Positions 1 through 8,147 of a stretch of DNA of 32,269 nucleotides are shown piece after piece. The DNA is from Lachnospiraceae bacterium. GTDB taxonomy: Bacteria; Bacillota; Clostridia; Lachnospirales; Lachnospiraceae. Positions within the stretch are counted from its first letter, which is position 1. Each line of letters begins with the position of its first letter. Both the position numbers and the translations under genes were made by a program. The notes beneath the pieces are model-generated. The model made no database searches, was not told where the DNA came from, and worked only from the letters and a program-made list of their open reading frames with translations. The stretch spans positions 1 through 32,269 of the forward strand of contig JAGBMJ010000090.1 of the NCBI GenBank assembly GCA_017634975.1, given 5' to 3'.

Positions 1-1
1 T

Positions 2-136
2 ATCAATCAGAAGATCAAGACCCTCCGTCGACACGGTTACGGCTATCCCGATGATGAATACTTCTTCTTGAAGATCATGGATATGAGCCGGAAGGAGTAT
101 GTCAGGAATCAGCCATCACATAGAATTTGTGATTGA
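2..136 (+). CDS. ISL3-like transposase, C-terminal fragment (5' end outside window)
   Basis: An open frame enters from the left edge and stops at TGA 134-136, giving 44 residues. It begins NQKIKTLRRHGYGYPDDEYF and ends with a basic YVRN...SHRICD tail. The N-x-K-I-K-x-L-R-R-x-x-Y-G-Y pattern followed by an aromatic F/F-L segment is the typical C-terminus of ISL3-family DDE transposases, which insert and excise an insertion sequence. The N-terminal zinc finger and most of the catalytic domain lie outside the window, so activity cannot be judged. Its stop codon overlaps the first codon of the Rpn remnant, so essentially no non-coding IS end separates the two. The family call rests on remembered resemblance. 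Confidence 0.7.
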   Translation: MNQKIKTLRRHGYGYPDDEYFFLKIMDMSRKEYVRNQPSHRICD

Positions 137-720
137 GCCATAAAAAATATCATTACCCATACACTTCTAATTTACATCTGAATGTGCTAGACTTATCTCA
201 AATGGAATTGGCCACCGAAGAGGATCGTTCTAATGGCCTGCTCCATTGGGCAAAACTCTTTCTGGCCAATACCTGGGAAGAACTGGTGCTGGTGGCCGGA
301 AAAGATCAGGCGTTTCAGGAGGTGATCGATCATATGTATACTGTAAATACCATCCCTGAGGAGCGTACGCTCTTTGAAGCACATCAGAAATGGCTTGCAG
401 TGAACGAATCTATGCAGGCTTCCAGAGAAGAGACTGAAGCTGCTCTGAAGAATACTTTATCCAAACTAGAAGATACTCGATCTCAGCTCGACGATACTCG
501 ATCTCAGCTCGACGGTACAAAATCTCAACTTAGTGATACAAAGTCTCAGTTGGATGATACAAAGTCTCAGCTGGATGATACAAAGTCTCAGCTGGATGAT
601 ACACGTTCAATTCTTAACAGTAAGGAAGCTGAATTATCTCAAGCAAAATCCGAGAATGAAGCATTACGTCAGTTCTGTCTTGCTAATGGACTCGATCCGT
701 CTGTTGTTAACACGCTATAA
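133..720 (+). pseudogene. Rpn-family nuclease/putative transposase, N-terminally truncated remnant with coiled-coil tail
   Basis: The frame opens at a TTG directly after an in-frame stop (130-132) and runs 195 codons. Residues about 8-95 (YPYTSNLHLNVLDLSQ, then LATEEDR, HWAKLF and a W-E-E-L) match the C-terminal half of Rpn (recombination-promoting nuclease) proteins. The PD-(D/E)XK nuclease core that should precede it is absent, because ISL3-like transposase sequence occupies that place. Residues about 96-180 form a heptad-repeat coiled coil (L-D-D-T-K-S-Q). There is no ribosome binding site before 133, and the first ATG (M24) also lacks one, so expression is doubtful. It is probably a gene cut by an IS. 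In E. coli an internally initiated C-terminal Rpn product restrains the nuclease, so a residual role is conceivable but unproven. Confidence 0.7.
466..612 (+). repeat. Seven tandem 21-bp repeats coding heptads L-x-D-T-(R/K)-S-Q
   Basis: Units begin at 466, 487, 508, 529, 550, 571 and 592, each a leucine codon followed by six codons reading (E/D/S)-(D/G)-T-(R/K)-S-Q. The units from 550 and 571 are nearly identical at DNA level and the outer ones have diverged, as expected from recent slippage or unequal exchange. The encoded heptads form the coiled-coil tail of the Rpn remnant. Confidence 0.9.
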
Positions 721-777
721 AGCATATATATTTTATGCCGATGACGGAATGAGGAGAAAACTCCTGCCGAAATCATT

Positions 778-814
778 AAAAAAAGCCGTGGTCATTTCGA
801 ACCACGGCTTTTTA
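778..814. terminator. Bidirectional intrinsic terminator between the Rpn remnant and abfA
   Basis: A perfect 12-bp stem, AAAAGCCGTGGT (781-792) with ACCACGGCTTTT (801-812), encloses an 8-nt loop. It is flanked by A-runs on the left and T-runs on the right, so it gives a U-tract on either strand. It ends the rightward Rpn remnant and the leftward transporter/arabinofuranosidase operon. Confidence 0.92.
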
Positions 815-818
815 TATT

Positions 819-2324
819 TCAGATCTCTGCTGCCAGATGTACCACGCTGCTGTGTGGCAGAGTGATGCTTACATGAGATGCATCCTCTACCTTGAAATGA
901 TCAAAGTTCTTCTTCACGACACAATCCGGCGTATCAAAGGTATTGCGCTCATGGATCTCGCCACCGACGATCTCTCCGGTCACGGACTTGATCACGGTAT
1001 CTGCAAAAGATGCCTCGATCGGCGCTTCCCTGTCTACGGAAGTATTGCACAATGTGATATGCAGCTTGCCGTCTTTTCCAAGCGATACGGATTCCTGCAC
1101 AAACGGGATCTTCCATTCCTCTTCCACACCGATGGTTTCGGTATCGATGCTGCTCTGTACCAGCTCAGCATCCTGATGATACTTATACATATCAAAAACG
1201 TGATAGGTCGGTGTCTTGATCATCCTGTCCCCATCCGTCAGGATCACGGCCTGCAGCACATTTACAAGCTGTGCGATGTTTGCCATCTTTACACGTCTGC
1301 AGTGCTTGTTGAACAGGTTCAGGTTCAGACCGGCGATCAGCGCATCGCGCACCGTGTTCTGCTGGTATAAGAATCCCGGATTGGTACCCGGCTCCACATC
1401 GTACCAACTGCCCCACTCATCGATAATCAGGCCGACTTTGTTGTTCTTATCGTACTTGTCCATGATCGCTTCATTGATCCGGATACGGTCTTCCATCTTA
1501 AGCGTCTTTGCCAGAGTACGATACCAGTCTTTTTCATCAAACTCCGTAGCACTGCCCTTTACGGTCCAGTCGCCCGGCAGTGTATAATAGTGCAGGGAGA
1601 TACCGTCCATAAAGCCATGGAACTGCTCCTGTGACTGGAAGCAGATCTTCATCACCTTATCCGGCCATTCCATATCATATCCGTCAGAGCCACAGCAGAT
1701 CTTCCGGATCGGCTTCTTAGGATCGTAGTTGCGCACATAGGTCTGGTAACGGCGATACAGATTCGCATAGTACTCTGCCGTCATATTGCCGCCACAGCCC
1801 CAGTTCTCATTGCCTACGCCGAAATAGTCCACCGTCCACGGCTCTTTATGTCCGTTTGCCGCACGAAGATCCGCCATCGGAGAAACGCCTTCAAAGGTCA
1901 TATACTCTACCCACTCGCTCATCTCCTGAACGGTACCGCTGCCCACATTTCCGTTCACGTAGGTCTTGCAGCCCAGCTGACGGCACAATTCCATAAACTC
2001 GTGGGTTCCGAAGCTGTTGTCTTCCACGACACCACCCCAGTGGGTATTGATCATCTTCTTACGGCTTTCCTTCGGTCCGATACCGTCTCTCCAGTGATAT
2101 TCGTCTGCAAAGCAGCCACCCGGCCAGCGCAGAACCGGAATACGGATCTGTTTCAGCGCTTCTACAACATCCGTGCGCATGCCGTTGACATGCGGGATGT
2201 CCTTGTTATTCTCTCCCACGTATAGTCCTTCATAGATGCATCTTCCCAGGTGTTCAGAGAAATGTCCCTGCAGTTCCGGATTAATGTGTCCCACCTTCTG
2301 TCCGGGATCAATTGATAGTTTCAT
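819..2324 (-). CDS. abfA: Alpha-L-arabinofuranosidase, glycoside hydrolase family 51
   Basis: A 501-residue cytoplasmic enzyme (no signal peptide) that cleaves non-reducing terminal alpha-L-arabinofuranosyl groups from arabinoxylan or arabinan oligosaccharides. The GH51 signatures are present: the N-terminal [18 protein letters not shown] segment, [13 protein letters not shown], the acid/base Glu173 in VGNENWG, and the nucleophile Glu303 in IIDEWG. A beta-sandwich tail of the usual type follows, and the length is normal for the family. I chose the ATG at 2322-2324 because AGGAGG lies about 8 bases upstream and the protein then begins at the conserved N-terminus. The longer open frame upstream lies within the preceding gene and lacks family similarity. 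It overlaps the DUF624 gene by 17 bases, implying translational coupling, and is the last gene of the transporter operon. Confidence 0.95.
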   Translation of the reverse strand: MKLSIDPGQKVGHINPELQGHFSEHLGRCIYEGLYVGENNKDIPHVNGMRTDVVEALKQIRIPVLRWPGGCFADEYHWRDGIGPKESRKKMINTHWGGVVEDNSFGTHEFMELCRQLGCKTYVNGNVGSGTVQEMSEWVEYMTFEGVSPMADLRAANGHKEPWTVDYFGVGNENWGCGGNMTAEYYANLYRRYQTYVRNYDPKKPIRKICCGSDGYDMEWPDKVMKICFQSQEQFHGFMDGISLHYYTLPGDWTVKGSATEFDEKDWYRTLAKTLKMEDRIRINEAIMDKYDKNNKVGLIIDEWGSWYDVEPGTNPGFLYQQNTVRDALIAGLNLNLFNKHCRRVKMANIAQLVNVLQAVILTDGDRMIKTPTYHVFDMYKYHQDAELVQSSIDTETIGVEEEWKIPFVQESVSLGKDGKLHITLCNTSVDREAPIEASFADTVIKSVTGEIVGGEIHERNTFDTPDCVVKKNFDHFKVEDASHVSITLPHSSVVHLAAEI

Positions 2325-2976
2325 CTTCGCTATCCTCCTCTTTTTTATTATCCTCCGCTTGGGCAATCTGAATCTTCTCTTCCAGGCGGTCAAATTCTTT
2401 GATAAAGAACAGACTGTTGTAATGCAGCATGACACAATGGGCAAACAGACAAATCAGCCAGGCCCATTTCAGATACCATATGCTGATGATCAGCGGAAGT
2501 ACAAACATTGCTACTGCCAAAAGGATACGCGCAAAGTGCGCCCCGATCATTCCCAGCGCGGCACGCAGCGCTTCCCGGGTACTGATGATATATCTGGAAA
2601 CCACTGCATAGAAGCACATCTGGATCATCAGAAACAATGCGGTGATCACGATCAGTCCCCAGCGGAATGCCGGCGAACTCTCCGTTATCAGGGCATATCT
2701 CCAGTCAAAAATCAAAAGCCCGCAGCATAAAACAAACAACACCCCGGGAGGCAATGTCTGCTTTAAGTTGCGGGTAAACGAACGAAAGAAAGACGAGATC
2801 ACGGACGGTTCCTGCTCGCGCGCGATCTTCATTCCGACATAGTATCTGGCACTTAAGGCAGCCCCTGCAGTGACAAGCGGTATCGAACAGAGCACCCACA
2901 GTATATTTACTATTGCGTAGTCTGCCGCTTTGGCTATGCCCTGCATGATTGGGCTGTCATAAGAAAACCATTTCAT
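2308..2976 (-). CDS. DUF624 (YesL-like) membrane protein
   Basis: A 222-residue integral membrane protein of the DUF624/YesL family. About five hydrophobic segments are visible (roughly residues 18-42, 76-92, 104-127, 147-170 and 172-188), followed by a charged acidic C-terminal tail ([15 protein letters not shown]). The N-terminal region W-F-S-Y-D-S-P-I and the early FxRSFxxNxKQ-like stretch are typical. Family members nearly always sit beside YesMN-type regulators and LplB/YtcP-type sugar permeases, as here. Their biochemical role is not established, and a helper function in carbohydrate uptake is inferred. The gene follows the second permease by 9 bases, with an AAAGGAG ribosome binding site located in the end of that permease. 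Confidence 0.85.
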   Translation of the reverse strand: MKWFSYDSPIMQGIAKAADYAIVNILWVLCSIPLVTAGAALSARYYVGMKIAREQEPSVISSFFRSFTRNLKQTLPPGVLFVLCCGLLIFDWRYALITESSPAFRWGLIVITALFLMIQMCFYAVVSRYIISTREALRAALGMIGAHFARILLAVAMFVLPLIISIWYLKWAWLICLFAHCVMLHYNSLFFIKEFDRLEEKIQIAQAEDNKKEEDSEDETIN

Positions 2977-2985
2977 TAAAAGTAT

Positions 2986-3936
2986 TTACTCCTTTACGCC
3001 ACCGATGGTAAGACCGGTTACGAAGTAGCGCTGCAGGAACGGATACAGCATAACGATCGGTGCCATAGTCAGGATCGTTGCTGCGGATCTTACGGAAACC
3101 GGGGTGATATTCACGCCCTGTCCCGGAGCCGTTGTCGTACCTGTGCTGCCCTTCAGACTGGTTACCGAGGAAAGCAGTTTCATCAACTCGTACTGTAATG
3201 TAGTATACTCGGTTGCCATACGGTTGTAAAGCATGGTATCAAACCAGGAGTTCCACTGGCCGACTGCCACAAACAGAGCGATCGTTGCGTATACCGGCTT
3301 GCACAACGGGGAGATGACTTTGATAAAGATCGTCATAAAGCCCGCTCCATCGATCTCGGCTGCTTCCTGCAGGGAATCCGGCAGACCTTCCATATAAGTA
3401 CGGAGTACCAGCATATTGAAACCGCCTACCATTGCCGGGATCACGTATACCCAGAAGGAATTGGTCAGCTTCAGTTTCTGGAACAGCAACAGGATCGGGA
3501 TCATACCACCGTTCACATACATCGTGATTACCCAGAACAGAGACAACTGGGAACGGAACACGAATTTCTTCTGTGCTACGACAAACGCCAGAAGGGCATT
3601 GGCTGCCAGTGCCAGCAGGGTACCTACAACCGTACGTAATACGGAGATCCAGGCACCGTGTGTGATGTTCTTCTGATTCAATACGGTGGAGTAATTGGTC
3701 CAGGTAAACATACGCGGGATCAGGTGTACACCGCCACGGACAGCATCCACACCGTCATTGAACGAGATTGCAAGCGTATTGAGTACCGGATACAGGGTTA
3801 CCACACAGATCGTGATCATGATGATCGCATTTACGATATGGAAGATCGTATCCGATGTCTTTGTTTTATTATGTTTGTTATCCGTCATCGTCACCTTGAT
3901 TGCTCCGGATGCCGCGCCGTTCATTTGATTACTCAT
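2986..3936 (-). CDS. Carbohydrate ABC transporter permease, YtcP/LplC type (CUT1, MalG-like)
   Basis: A 316-residue inner-membrane permease with about six transmembrane segments. The cytoplasmic EAA loop is EAAEIDGAGFMTIFIKVISP (residues 191-210), which docks with the ATPase. The C-terminus GLTIGGVKE is the characteristic ending of YtcP/LplC permeases. A Ser/Thr/Gly-rich insertion (SLKGSTGTTTAPGQG, within residues about 245-275) lies before the last segment, as in relatives that handle complex oligosaccharides. The start is supported by AAGGAGGT about ten bases upstream. It is 15 bases behind the partner permease. Together with that permease and the lipoprotein it forms an importer, presumably for arabinoxylan-derived oligosaccharides. 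No ATPase is encoded in the locus, so a shared MsmK-type ATPase is inferred. Confidence 0.93.
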   Translation of the reverse strand: MSNQMNGAASGAIKVTMTDNKHNKTKTSDTIFHIVNAIIMITICVVTLYPVLNTLAISFNDGVDAVRGGVHLIPRMFTWTNYSTVLNQKNITHGAWISVLRTVVGTLLALAANALLAFVVAQKKFVFRSQLSLFWVITMYVNGGMIPILLLFQKLKLTNSFWVYVIPAMVGGFNMLVLRTYMEGLPDSLQEAAEIDGAGFMTIFIKVISPLCKPVYATIALFVAVGQWNSWFDTMLYNRMATEYTTLQYELMKLLSSVTSLKGSTGTTTAPGQGVNITPVSVRSAATILTMAPIVMLYPFLQRYFVTGLTIGGVKE

Positions 3937-3951
3937 ATTCTCTGCACCTCC

Positions 3952-4896
3952 TTAGAACAATCTTTCTTCACCGGATCTCTTTGCGACCGCATTACAGATC
4001 ACAATGATCAGGACAGAAACAACACTCTTGAAGATACCTGCGGCAGTACCGAGGGAGTAGTCATTCTGGCTGACACCCCAGGTCAGTACGTAGATATCGA
4101 TGGTCTGGGATACGCTCTGTACCAGGCCGTTACCTAACAGATACTGTACTTCGAAACCTGCATTCAGGATAAAGCCCATATTCATAAGCAGAAGTACGAT
4201 GATGGTCGGACGAAGGGAAGGCAGTGTTACGTGCCTGATCTTGCCCCAGCGGCCTGCACCGTCGATGGATGCTGCTTCATACAGACACGGATCGACGGAA
4301 GAGATCGCGGACAGATAGATGATCGCGTTCCAGCCCATCTCCTTCCACAGATGTGCAAAACATACCAGTCCCCAGAACAGTTTCGGTTCGGAGAAGAAAC
4401 CGATCGGATCCTTGATGATCCCCAGCTTCAAAAGCAGTTCGTTCACGATACCGGAGTTGGAAAGGGAATCGTGAAGGATACCGGTAACGATGATCCAGGA
4501 AAGGAAGTGCGGCAGATAAGAGATCGTCTGTACTGCTTTCTTTCCGTTCAGTGATTTCATCTCGTTCAGCAGGATCGCAAAGATGATCGGGAAGATCGTT
4601 GTCGGGAAGATCAGGTTCAAAAGACCCATACAAAACGTGTTCCGGATAACCTGGATAAATGTTTTATCCGAGAACAAAAACTTAAATTTATCCAATCCCA
4701 CAAATTTGGATCCAAACAGGCCGGTACGGGGCTTGTAGTTCTCAAATGCCATGATCCAGCCGCCCAGCGGGATGTAGTAAAAGATGATACCATAGATCAC
4801 AAAAAGTATCGCTAACGCAATCAGAACTCTCTGACGATATAAGATCTTTTTTGTGATCACGGCATCTCTGGGGCCTGCACTTTTATATTTCGCCAT
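3952..4896 (-). CDS. Carbohydrate ABC transporter permease, LplB/YteP type (CUT1, MalF-like)
   Basis: A 314-residue permease with six predicted membrane segments, the first at about residues 24-43 (LIALAILFVIYGIIFYYIPL). The GWIMAFENYKP motif after it is typical of the LplB family, and the EAA loop EAASIDGAGRWGKIRHVTLP lies at residues 207-226. I chose the ATG at 4894-4896 because GAAAGGA lies a few bases upstream and the protein then begins MAKYKSAGPRD. The extra 24 codons of upstream open frame have no ribosome binding site. It is separated from the binding-protein gene by a 137-base spacer with two hairpins, which may set permease output below that of the binding protein. Confidence 0.93.
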   Translation of the reverse strand: MAKYKSAGPRDAVITKKILYRQRVLIALAILFVIYGIIFYYIPLGGWIMAFENYKPRTGLFGSKFVGLDKFKFLFSDKTFIQVIRNTFCMGLLNLIFPTTIFPIIFAILLNEMKSLNGKKAVQTISYLPHFLSWIIVTGILHDSLSNSGIVNELLLKLGIIKDPIGFFSEPKLFWGLVCFAHLWKEMGWNAIIYLSAISSVDPCLYEAASIDGAGRWGKIRHVTLPSLRPTIIVLLLMNMGFILNAGFEVQYLLGNGLVQSVSQTIDIYVLTWGVSQNDYSLGTAAGIFKSVVSVLIIVICNAVAKRSGEERLF

Positions 4897-4953
4897 AATC
4901 GTATCCTTTCTCATAATTTTCGGAAAATACAAACGGTTTTTTCGTAAAGAAAT

Positions 4954-5015
4954 GGCAACCATACACAAGTATGTTTGTATATGATTGCCACCCTTAACAT
5001 AGACGGTGATCGTCT
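4954..5015 (-). promoter_or_regulatory. Two intercistronic hairpins between the binding-protein and permease genes
   Basis: Read on the minus strand, GGCAATCATATAC and GTGTATGGTTGCC pair through 13 positions (two of them G-U) around a 10-nt loop (plus-strand 4954-4966 with 4977-4989). A smaller AGACG/CGTCT hairpin lies at 5001-5015. No clean U-tract follows, so they are unlikely to be full terminators. Hairpins at this place in sugar importer operons commonly protect the binding-protein message or partly attenuate readthrough. That role is inferred here. Confidence 0.6.
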
Positions 5016-5033
5016 GTTCAAAGTTTCTTAAAC

Positions 5034-6785
5034 TTACTTACCGATTCTTCTGTCCAGTTCTGCCTGCATCTCATCCAGGAAATCCTGCGGATTGCATGCA
5101 TTGTAAGCGTCCATATACTTCGCCCAGTCACTTTCGAAGTTAGAACTCATAACAACCTTCGGCAGCCACTCGTGCTTTGTCTGACCCATCTTTGTCCAGG
5201 CAACACCACCCGGTGTTTCCGTGGTCAGGTTGTTGGAGAAGGACCACATCGGGAACCACGGTGCGTTCTCTTCTACGATCGAACCAATCATACCCGGATA
5301 AGTAGTTACGCCGTAAGCATTGAAGCAATCCTGAAGCGGTGTTGCAAGACTTTCAAAGAATTCGGAAGGCTGCTCTTCCGGCAGGTTTGCGTTCTTGCCG
5401 TCGTCACTGGTACCGCCGTACTGCGGCAGATAGCTGTATACACAACGATGCTTTGCCTGATAGGAAGGATCTGCCCACTGCATACGCATCTCCGGTGTTC
5501 TGTAGAACAGGCCCTGATCATCTACTAGATAGTCGGTGCCTTCCACACCCCAGAATCTCAGGTTGTGGATGTCCTGATCCAGCATAGCGTTCAGGAATTC
5601 AAATGTCTTTTCAATGTCCGGGTTGGTTGTCAGAACGCCTACACCTGAAGAATTGTTCAGTGTATCGCCGTAGGTGTGCCAACGATTGTCCATACCCTTG
5701 TCGATGGTCAGACCAAGAGGAACGAAGTTGCATCCCTTCTCATCCAGACCGGTCTGCTTGAAAGTATCATTGATGGTCATGAAATCCCAGTACTGGTCGC
5801 ACATACCAAGTACGTTACCGTTGGACAGCTTGGAGATGTACTCATCATAAGTCTGGGTTGCAAATTCCTTATCTACGATACCCTTTGCATATTCCTCGTT
5901 CAGCTTCTGGAAATAACGCTTTGCTGTCGGAGTGGTGTTGTAGTCAACGATCTTCGGATTGTTCATATCCGTCTTATCAACGATAACGGAACCATCGTTC
6001 GGATATCCATCCAGGAATTCCGGTGCGTTCTCGATGCAGAAGTATCTCCAGTCATCGCAGAGACAGGTGTACGGGATCACCTGCATGCCGTCATCTGTGG
6101 TCGGGTTTGCTGCTGCATAACGCTCCAGCAGATCGAAGTACTCATCCAGCGTCTCAATCTTCGGGTAATTATCCCAAGCCAATACTCTTGCCTGGATCCA
6201 GAACGCTTCGTCGTTGTGTGTTGTGGAAGTAGGATTACCCTTGGTGTTCTGGAATACGTTACACCAGTATATGTGGCCGTCGTCCTGACGGAACATATCC
6301 CACTCTTCCGGTGTGTAGTAGTTCTTCAGGTTCGGATACTTCTCAATGTAATCATCCCAAGCTACCAGCAGGCCCGCATCATAGAGCTGAACCATACCGT
6401 CGCCGCCGTCGATCAGATCCGGATATGTACCGGAAGCGATGATGGTACCAACTGCTTCTGCAGCGGTCTGACCGGTCAGCCAGGTTTCCTTTACGCTTAC
6501 GCCGGTTTTGTCAGCGATGATCTTCTGAATGTCGTTCTCGCCATCATTGATCTCTGCACCCGGCATTGCCATAAACATGCTCAGTTTCAGGACCTCACCG
6601 GAAGGTGTTGTCGTGCCACCGGTTTCTCCTGTACCGGTTGCAGCGCTGGTACCGGAACCAGAATTGGAACCGGAAGTAACCGCGCCTGTGTCACCACCTG
6701 TTTTGTCACCGCAGGCTGCAAGAGTGCTCATCACCATAAGTGAAGTCATTCCCAGTCCGAGCGACTTTCTCCAAAAGTTTTTCAT
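5034..6785 (-). CDS. Extracellular solute-binding lipoprotein of the sugar importer (SBP family 1, LplA-like)
   Basis: A 583-residue lipoprotein. A basic N-terminus (MKNFWRKS), a hydrophobic stretch and the lipobox L-A-A-C with Cys25 mark cleavage and lipid anchoring outside the membrane. A flexible Gly/Ser/Thr linker follows at about residues 27-64, and then a two-lobed family 1 binding fold. Many Trp, Tyr and Asp residues suit sugar stacking, and the size matches LplA/YtcQ proteins that bind oligosaccharides. The ATG is preceded by AAAGGAG. It is the first gene of the five-gene operon SBP, permease, permease, DUF624, GH51, with a putative promoter and roughly 125-base leader upstream. The ligand is not readable from sequence. 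Arabinosylated xylo-oligosaccharide is inferred from the neighbours. Confidence 0.93.
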   Translation of the reverse strand: MKNFWRKSLGLGMTSLMVMSTLAACGDKTGGDTGAVTSGSNSGSGTSAATGTGETGGTTTPSGEVLKLSMFMAMPGAEINDGENDIQKIIADKTGVSVKETWLTGQTAAEAVGTIIASGTYPDLIDGGDGMVQLYDAGLLVAWDDYIEKYPNLKNYYTPEEWDMFRQDDGHIYWCNVFQNTKGNPTSTTHNDEAFWIQARVLAWDNYPKIETLDEYFDLLERYAAANPTTDDGMQVIPYTCLCDDWRYFCIENAPEFLDGYPNDGSVIVDKTDMNNPKIVDYNTTPTAKRYFQKLNEEYAKGIVDKEFATQTYDEYISKLSNGNVLGMCDQYWDFMTINDTFKQTGLDEKGCNFVPLGLTIDKGMDNRWHTYGDTLNNSSGVGVLTTNPDIEKTFEFLNAMLDQDIHNLRFWGVEGTDYLVDDQGLFYRTPEMRMQWADPSYQAKHRCVYSYLPQYGGTSDDGKNANLPEEQPSEFFESLATPLQDCFNAYGVTTYPGMIGSIVEENAPWFPMWSFSNNLTTETPGGVAWTKMGQTKHEWLPKVVMSSNFESDWAKYMDAYNACNPQDFLDEMQAELDRRIGK

Positions 6786-6918
6786 TTTGTTTTCTCCTTT
6801 CCCCCAGGAAATGTTTTTTGTAAATCTTCAGTTCATTGGCCAATCACTGATTCATCACGTTCGTTGCTAATGCAGTTTCCCCGCACCCCTCAATGCAGGA
6901 CCTCTACTTGTAGGTTTT

Positions 6919-6947
6919 ATTATAGGTTTTGTCAAAAAAAGTATCAC
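6919..6947 (-). promoter_or_regulatory. Putative promoter of the binding-protein operon
   Basis: On the minus strand a perfect TATAAT (plus-strand 6919-6924) lies 17 bases after GTGATA (6942-6947), a four-of-six match to the -35 consensus. A TTGACA also occurs here but is only 6 bases from the -10, too close to pair with it. Transcription would start near 6912, just after the terminator of the response regulator gene. Confidence 0.6.
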
Positions 6948-6958
6948 CCGACAAAATA

Positions 6959-6993
6959 TTAAAAAAAATCGGGAAAACTATAGTTTCCCGATT
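6959..6993 (-). terminator. Intrinsic terminator after the yesN-type regulator
   Basis: On the minus strand AATCGGGAAA and TTTTCCCGATT form a 10-11 bp stem around a short CTATAG-centred loop, followed by a run of eight T. It lies directly downstream of the regulator stop codon. Confidence 0.88.
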
Positions 6994-7001
6994 CCTGTAT
7001 C

Positions 7002-8138
7002 TCATCCCGAGTGATCCCTGCGGTAATGGGAAGGCGTACATCCCATACGTTCAATAAATTTCTGTACAAAATAATCGCTGTCCTTATACCCGACCTCTTC
7101 CGCGATGCGGATGATCTTTTCGTCGGTGCGGATCAGCATCTTTGCCGCTTCCTTGATCCGGTAGTCCGTCAGGTAATCTTTGAACGACATACCATATTTC
7201 TTTTTGAAGATCTGTCCGAGATAAGCGTTGTTGATATAAAACTTCTGGCTCATCTCACGCAGACTGATGGCTTCGGCGTAATGCAGGCGGATCTCTTTTT
7301 CCACTTCCTGCAGGATGCTGTGACCGGCACTCTTGCGCAGCTGGGAGATGTATTCCGCATATTCACAGCAGAAACGCTGCATATAGGCACTGCTGCCTTT
7401 GACCAGGCTTTCTTCAAAGGAACTCTCACCGATGAAGCGCATGATCTCTTCCTGATTAACCTCGTTATCCTGCGCACTGGCCAGGTGGATCAGCTGGAAC
7501 AGAAGATAACTGATGTTGAAATTCATCATCTCTTCCGTCAGATCCTTTTCTTTGCATTCTTTATAGAAAGCATATACATAACGCTCGATCTTCGCCGTAT
7601 CGTTTTCTTCGATCGCCGCTGTCAGTGCATCCAGATTGTCCTTACAGATAATGGTGGCATTGGGATTGCTTTTGGAATCGTAGGTGCCGATCAGATGCGA
7701 GATGGAATTTCGCTGCAGATAAGATTGCTCCAGCTCATTGCGCCGCAGTTCCTCCTCATGCTTCTTCTCCCAGATCGTACGCACTCTGCGCACCACCGAC
7801 AGCAGTTCCTCCCGGTCTACCGGCTTTAAGATATAATCCATACAGCCGAGCTTCAATGCCTGCTTTGCATAATCGAATTCATCAAAACCACTCATAATGA
7901 TGAACATCGCATCCGAAAGCTGTTCTTTCTTGACCGTCTCTAACAGTTCCAGACCGGAGCATTCGGGCATTCGGATATCCGTGAGGATCAGATCCACCTG
8001 TTCCTCCTCCAGAAATTTCAGCACTTCCTTTCCGTTCGCCAGACTGCCGGCGATCTCATATCCTTCCGCTTCCCAGTCGATCAGCACACGCAGCCCCTGC
8101 GTAATGATCGGTTCGTCATCCACAAATAATACTCTCAT
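7002..8138 (-). CDS. yesN: Response regulator with receiver and AraC-type DNA-binding domains (YesN-like)
   Basis: 378 residues. The receiver domain (about 1-120) shows the acidic pocket VDDEP, phospho-acceptor Asp54 in LTDIRMP, SGF at 83-85 and Lys105 in LKPVD. A linker of about 150 residues follows, as usual for YesN proteins. The C-terminal AraC-type domain (about 278-378) has two helix-turn-helix units: NNAYLGQIFKKKYGMSFKDY, then the IIRIAEEVGYKDSDYFVQKF signature. It should bind promoter DNA when phosphorylated by the adjacent kinase, most likely activating the downstream transporter operon. The gene is 9 bases behind the kinase gene, with AAGGGGG as ribosome binding site, so the two are co-transcribed. 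The target site cannot be assigned. Confidence 0.95.
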   Translation of the reverse strand: MRVLFVDDEPIITQGLRVLIDWEAEGYEIAGSLANGKEVLKFLEEEQVDLILTDIRMPECSGLELLETVKKEQLSDAMFIIMSGFDEFDYAKQALKLGCMDYILKPVDREELLSVVRRVRTIWEKKHEEELRRNELEQSYLQRNSISHLIGTYDSKSNPNATIICKDNLDALTAAIEENDTAKIERYVYAFYKECKEKDLTEEMMNFNISYLLFQLIHLASAQDNEVNQEEIMRFIGESSFEESLVKGSSAYMQRFCCEYAEYISQLRKSAGHSILQEVEKEIRLHYAEAISLREMSQKFYINNAYLGQIFKKKYGMSFKDYLTDYRIKEAAKMLIRTDEKIIRIAEEVGYKDSDYFVQKFIERMGCTPSHYRRDHSG

Positions 8139-8147
8139 ACAGCCCCC

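Noticed and set aside
466-612. Tandem array considered as a CRISPR
   Set aside because: Units are contiguous 21-mers in a coding frame with no unique spacers, and no cas genes are present.
533-865. Repeated MIQSLSW peptide in another frame of the 21-bp repeats
   Set aside because: It comes from reading the heptad repeat in a shifted frame. The L-D-D-T-K-S-Q frame continues an Rpn sequence on its left, the shifted one does not.
2325-2444. Forty extra N-terminal codons of the arabinofuranosidase frame
   Set aside because: They lie inside the DUF624 gene, lack a ribosome site, and precede the conserved GH51 start that has AGGAGG.
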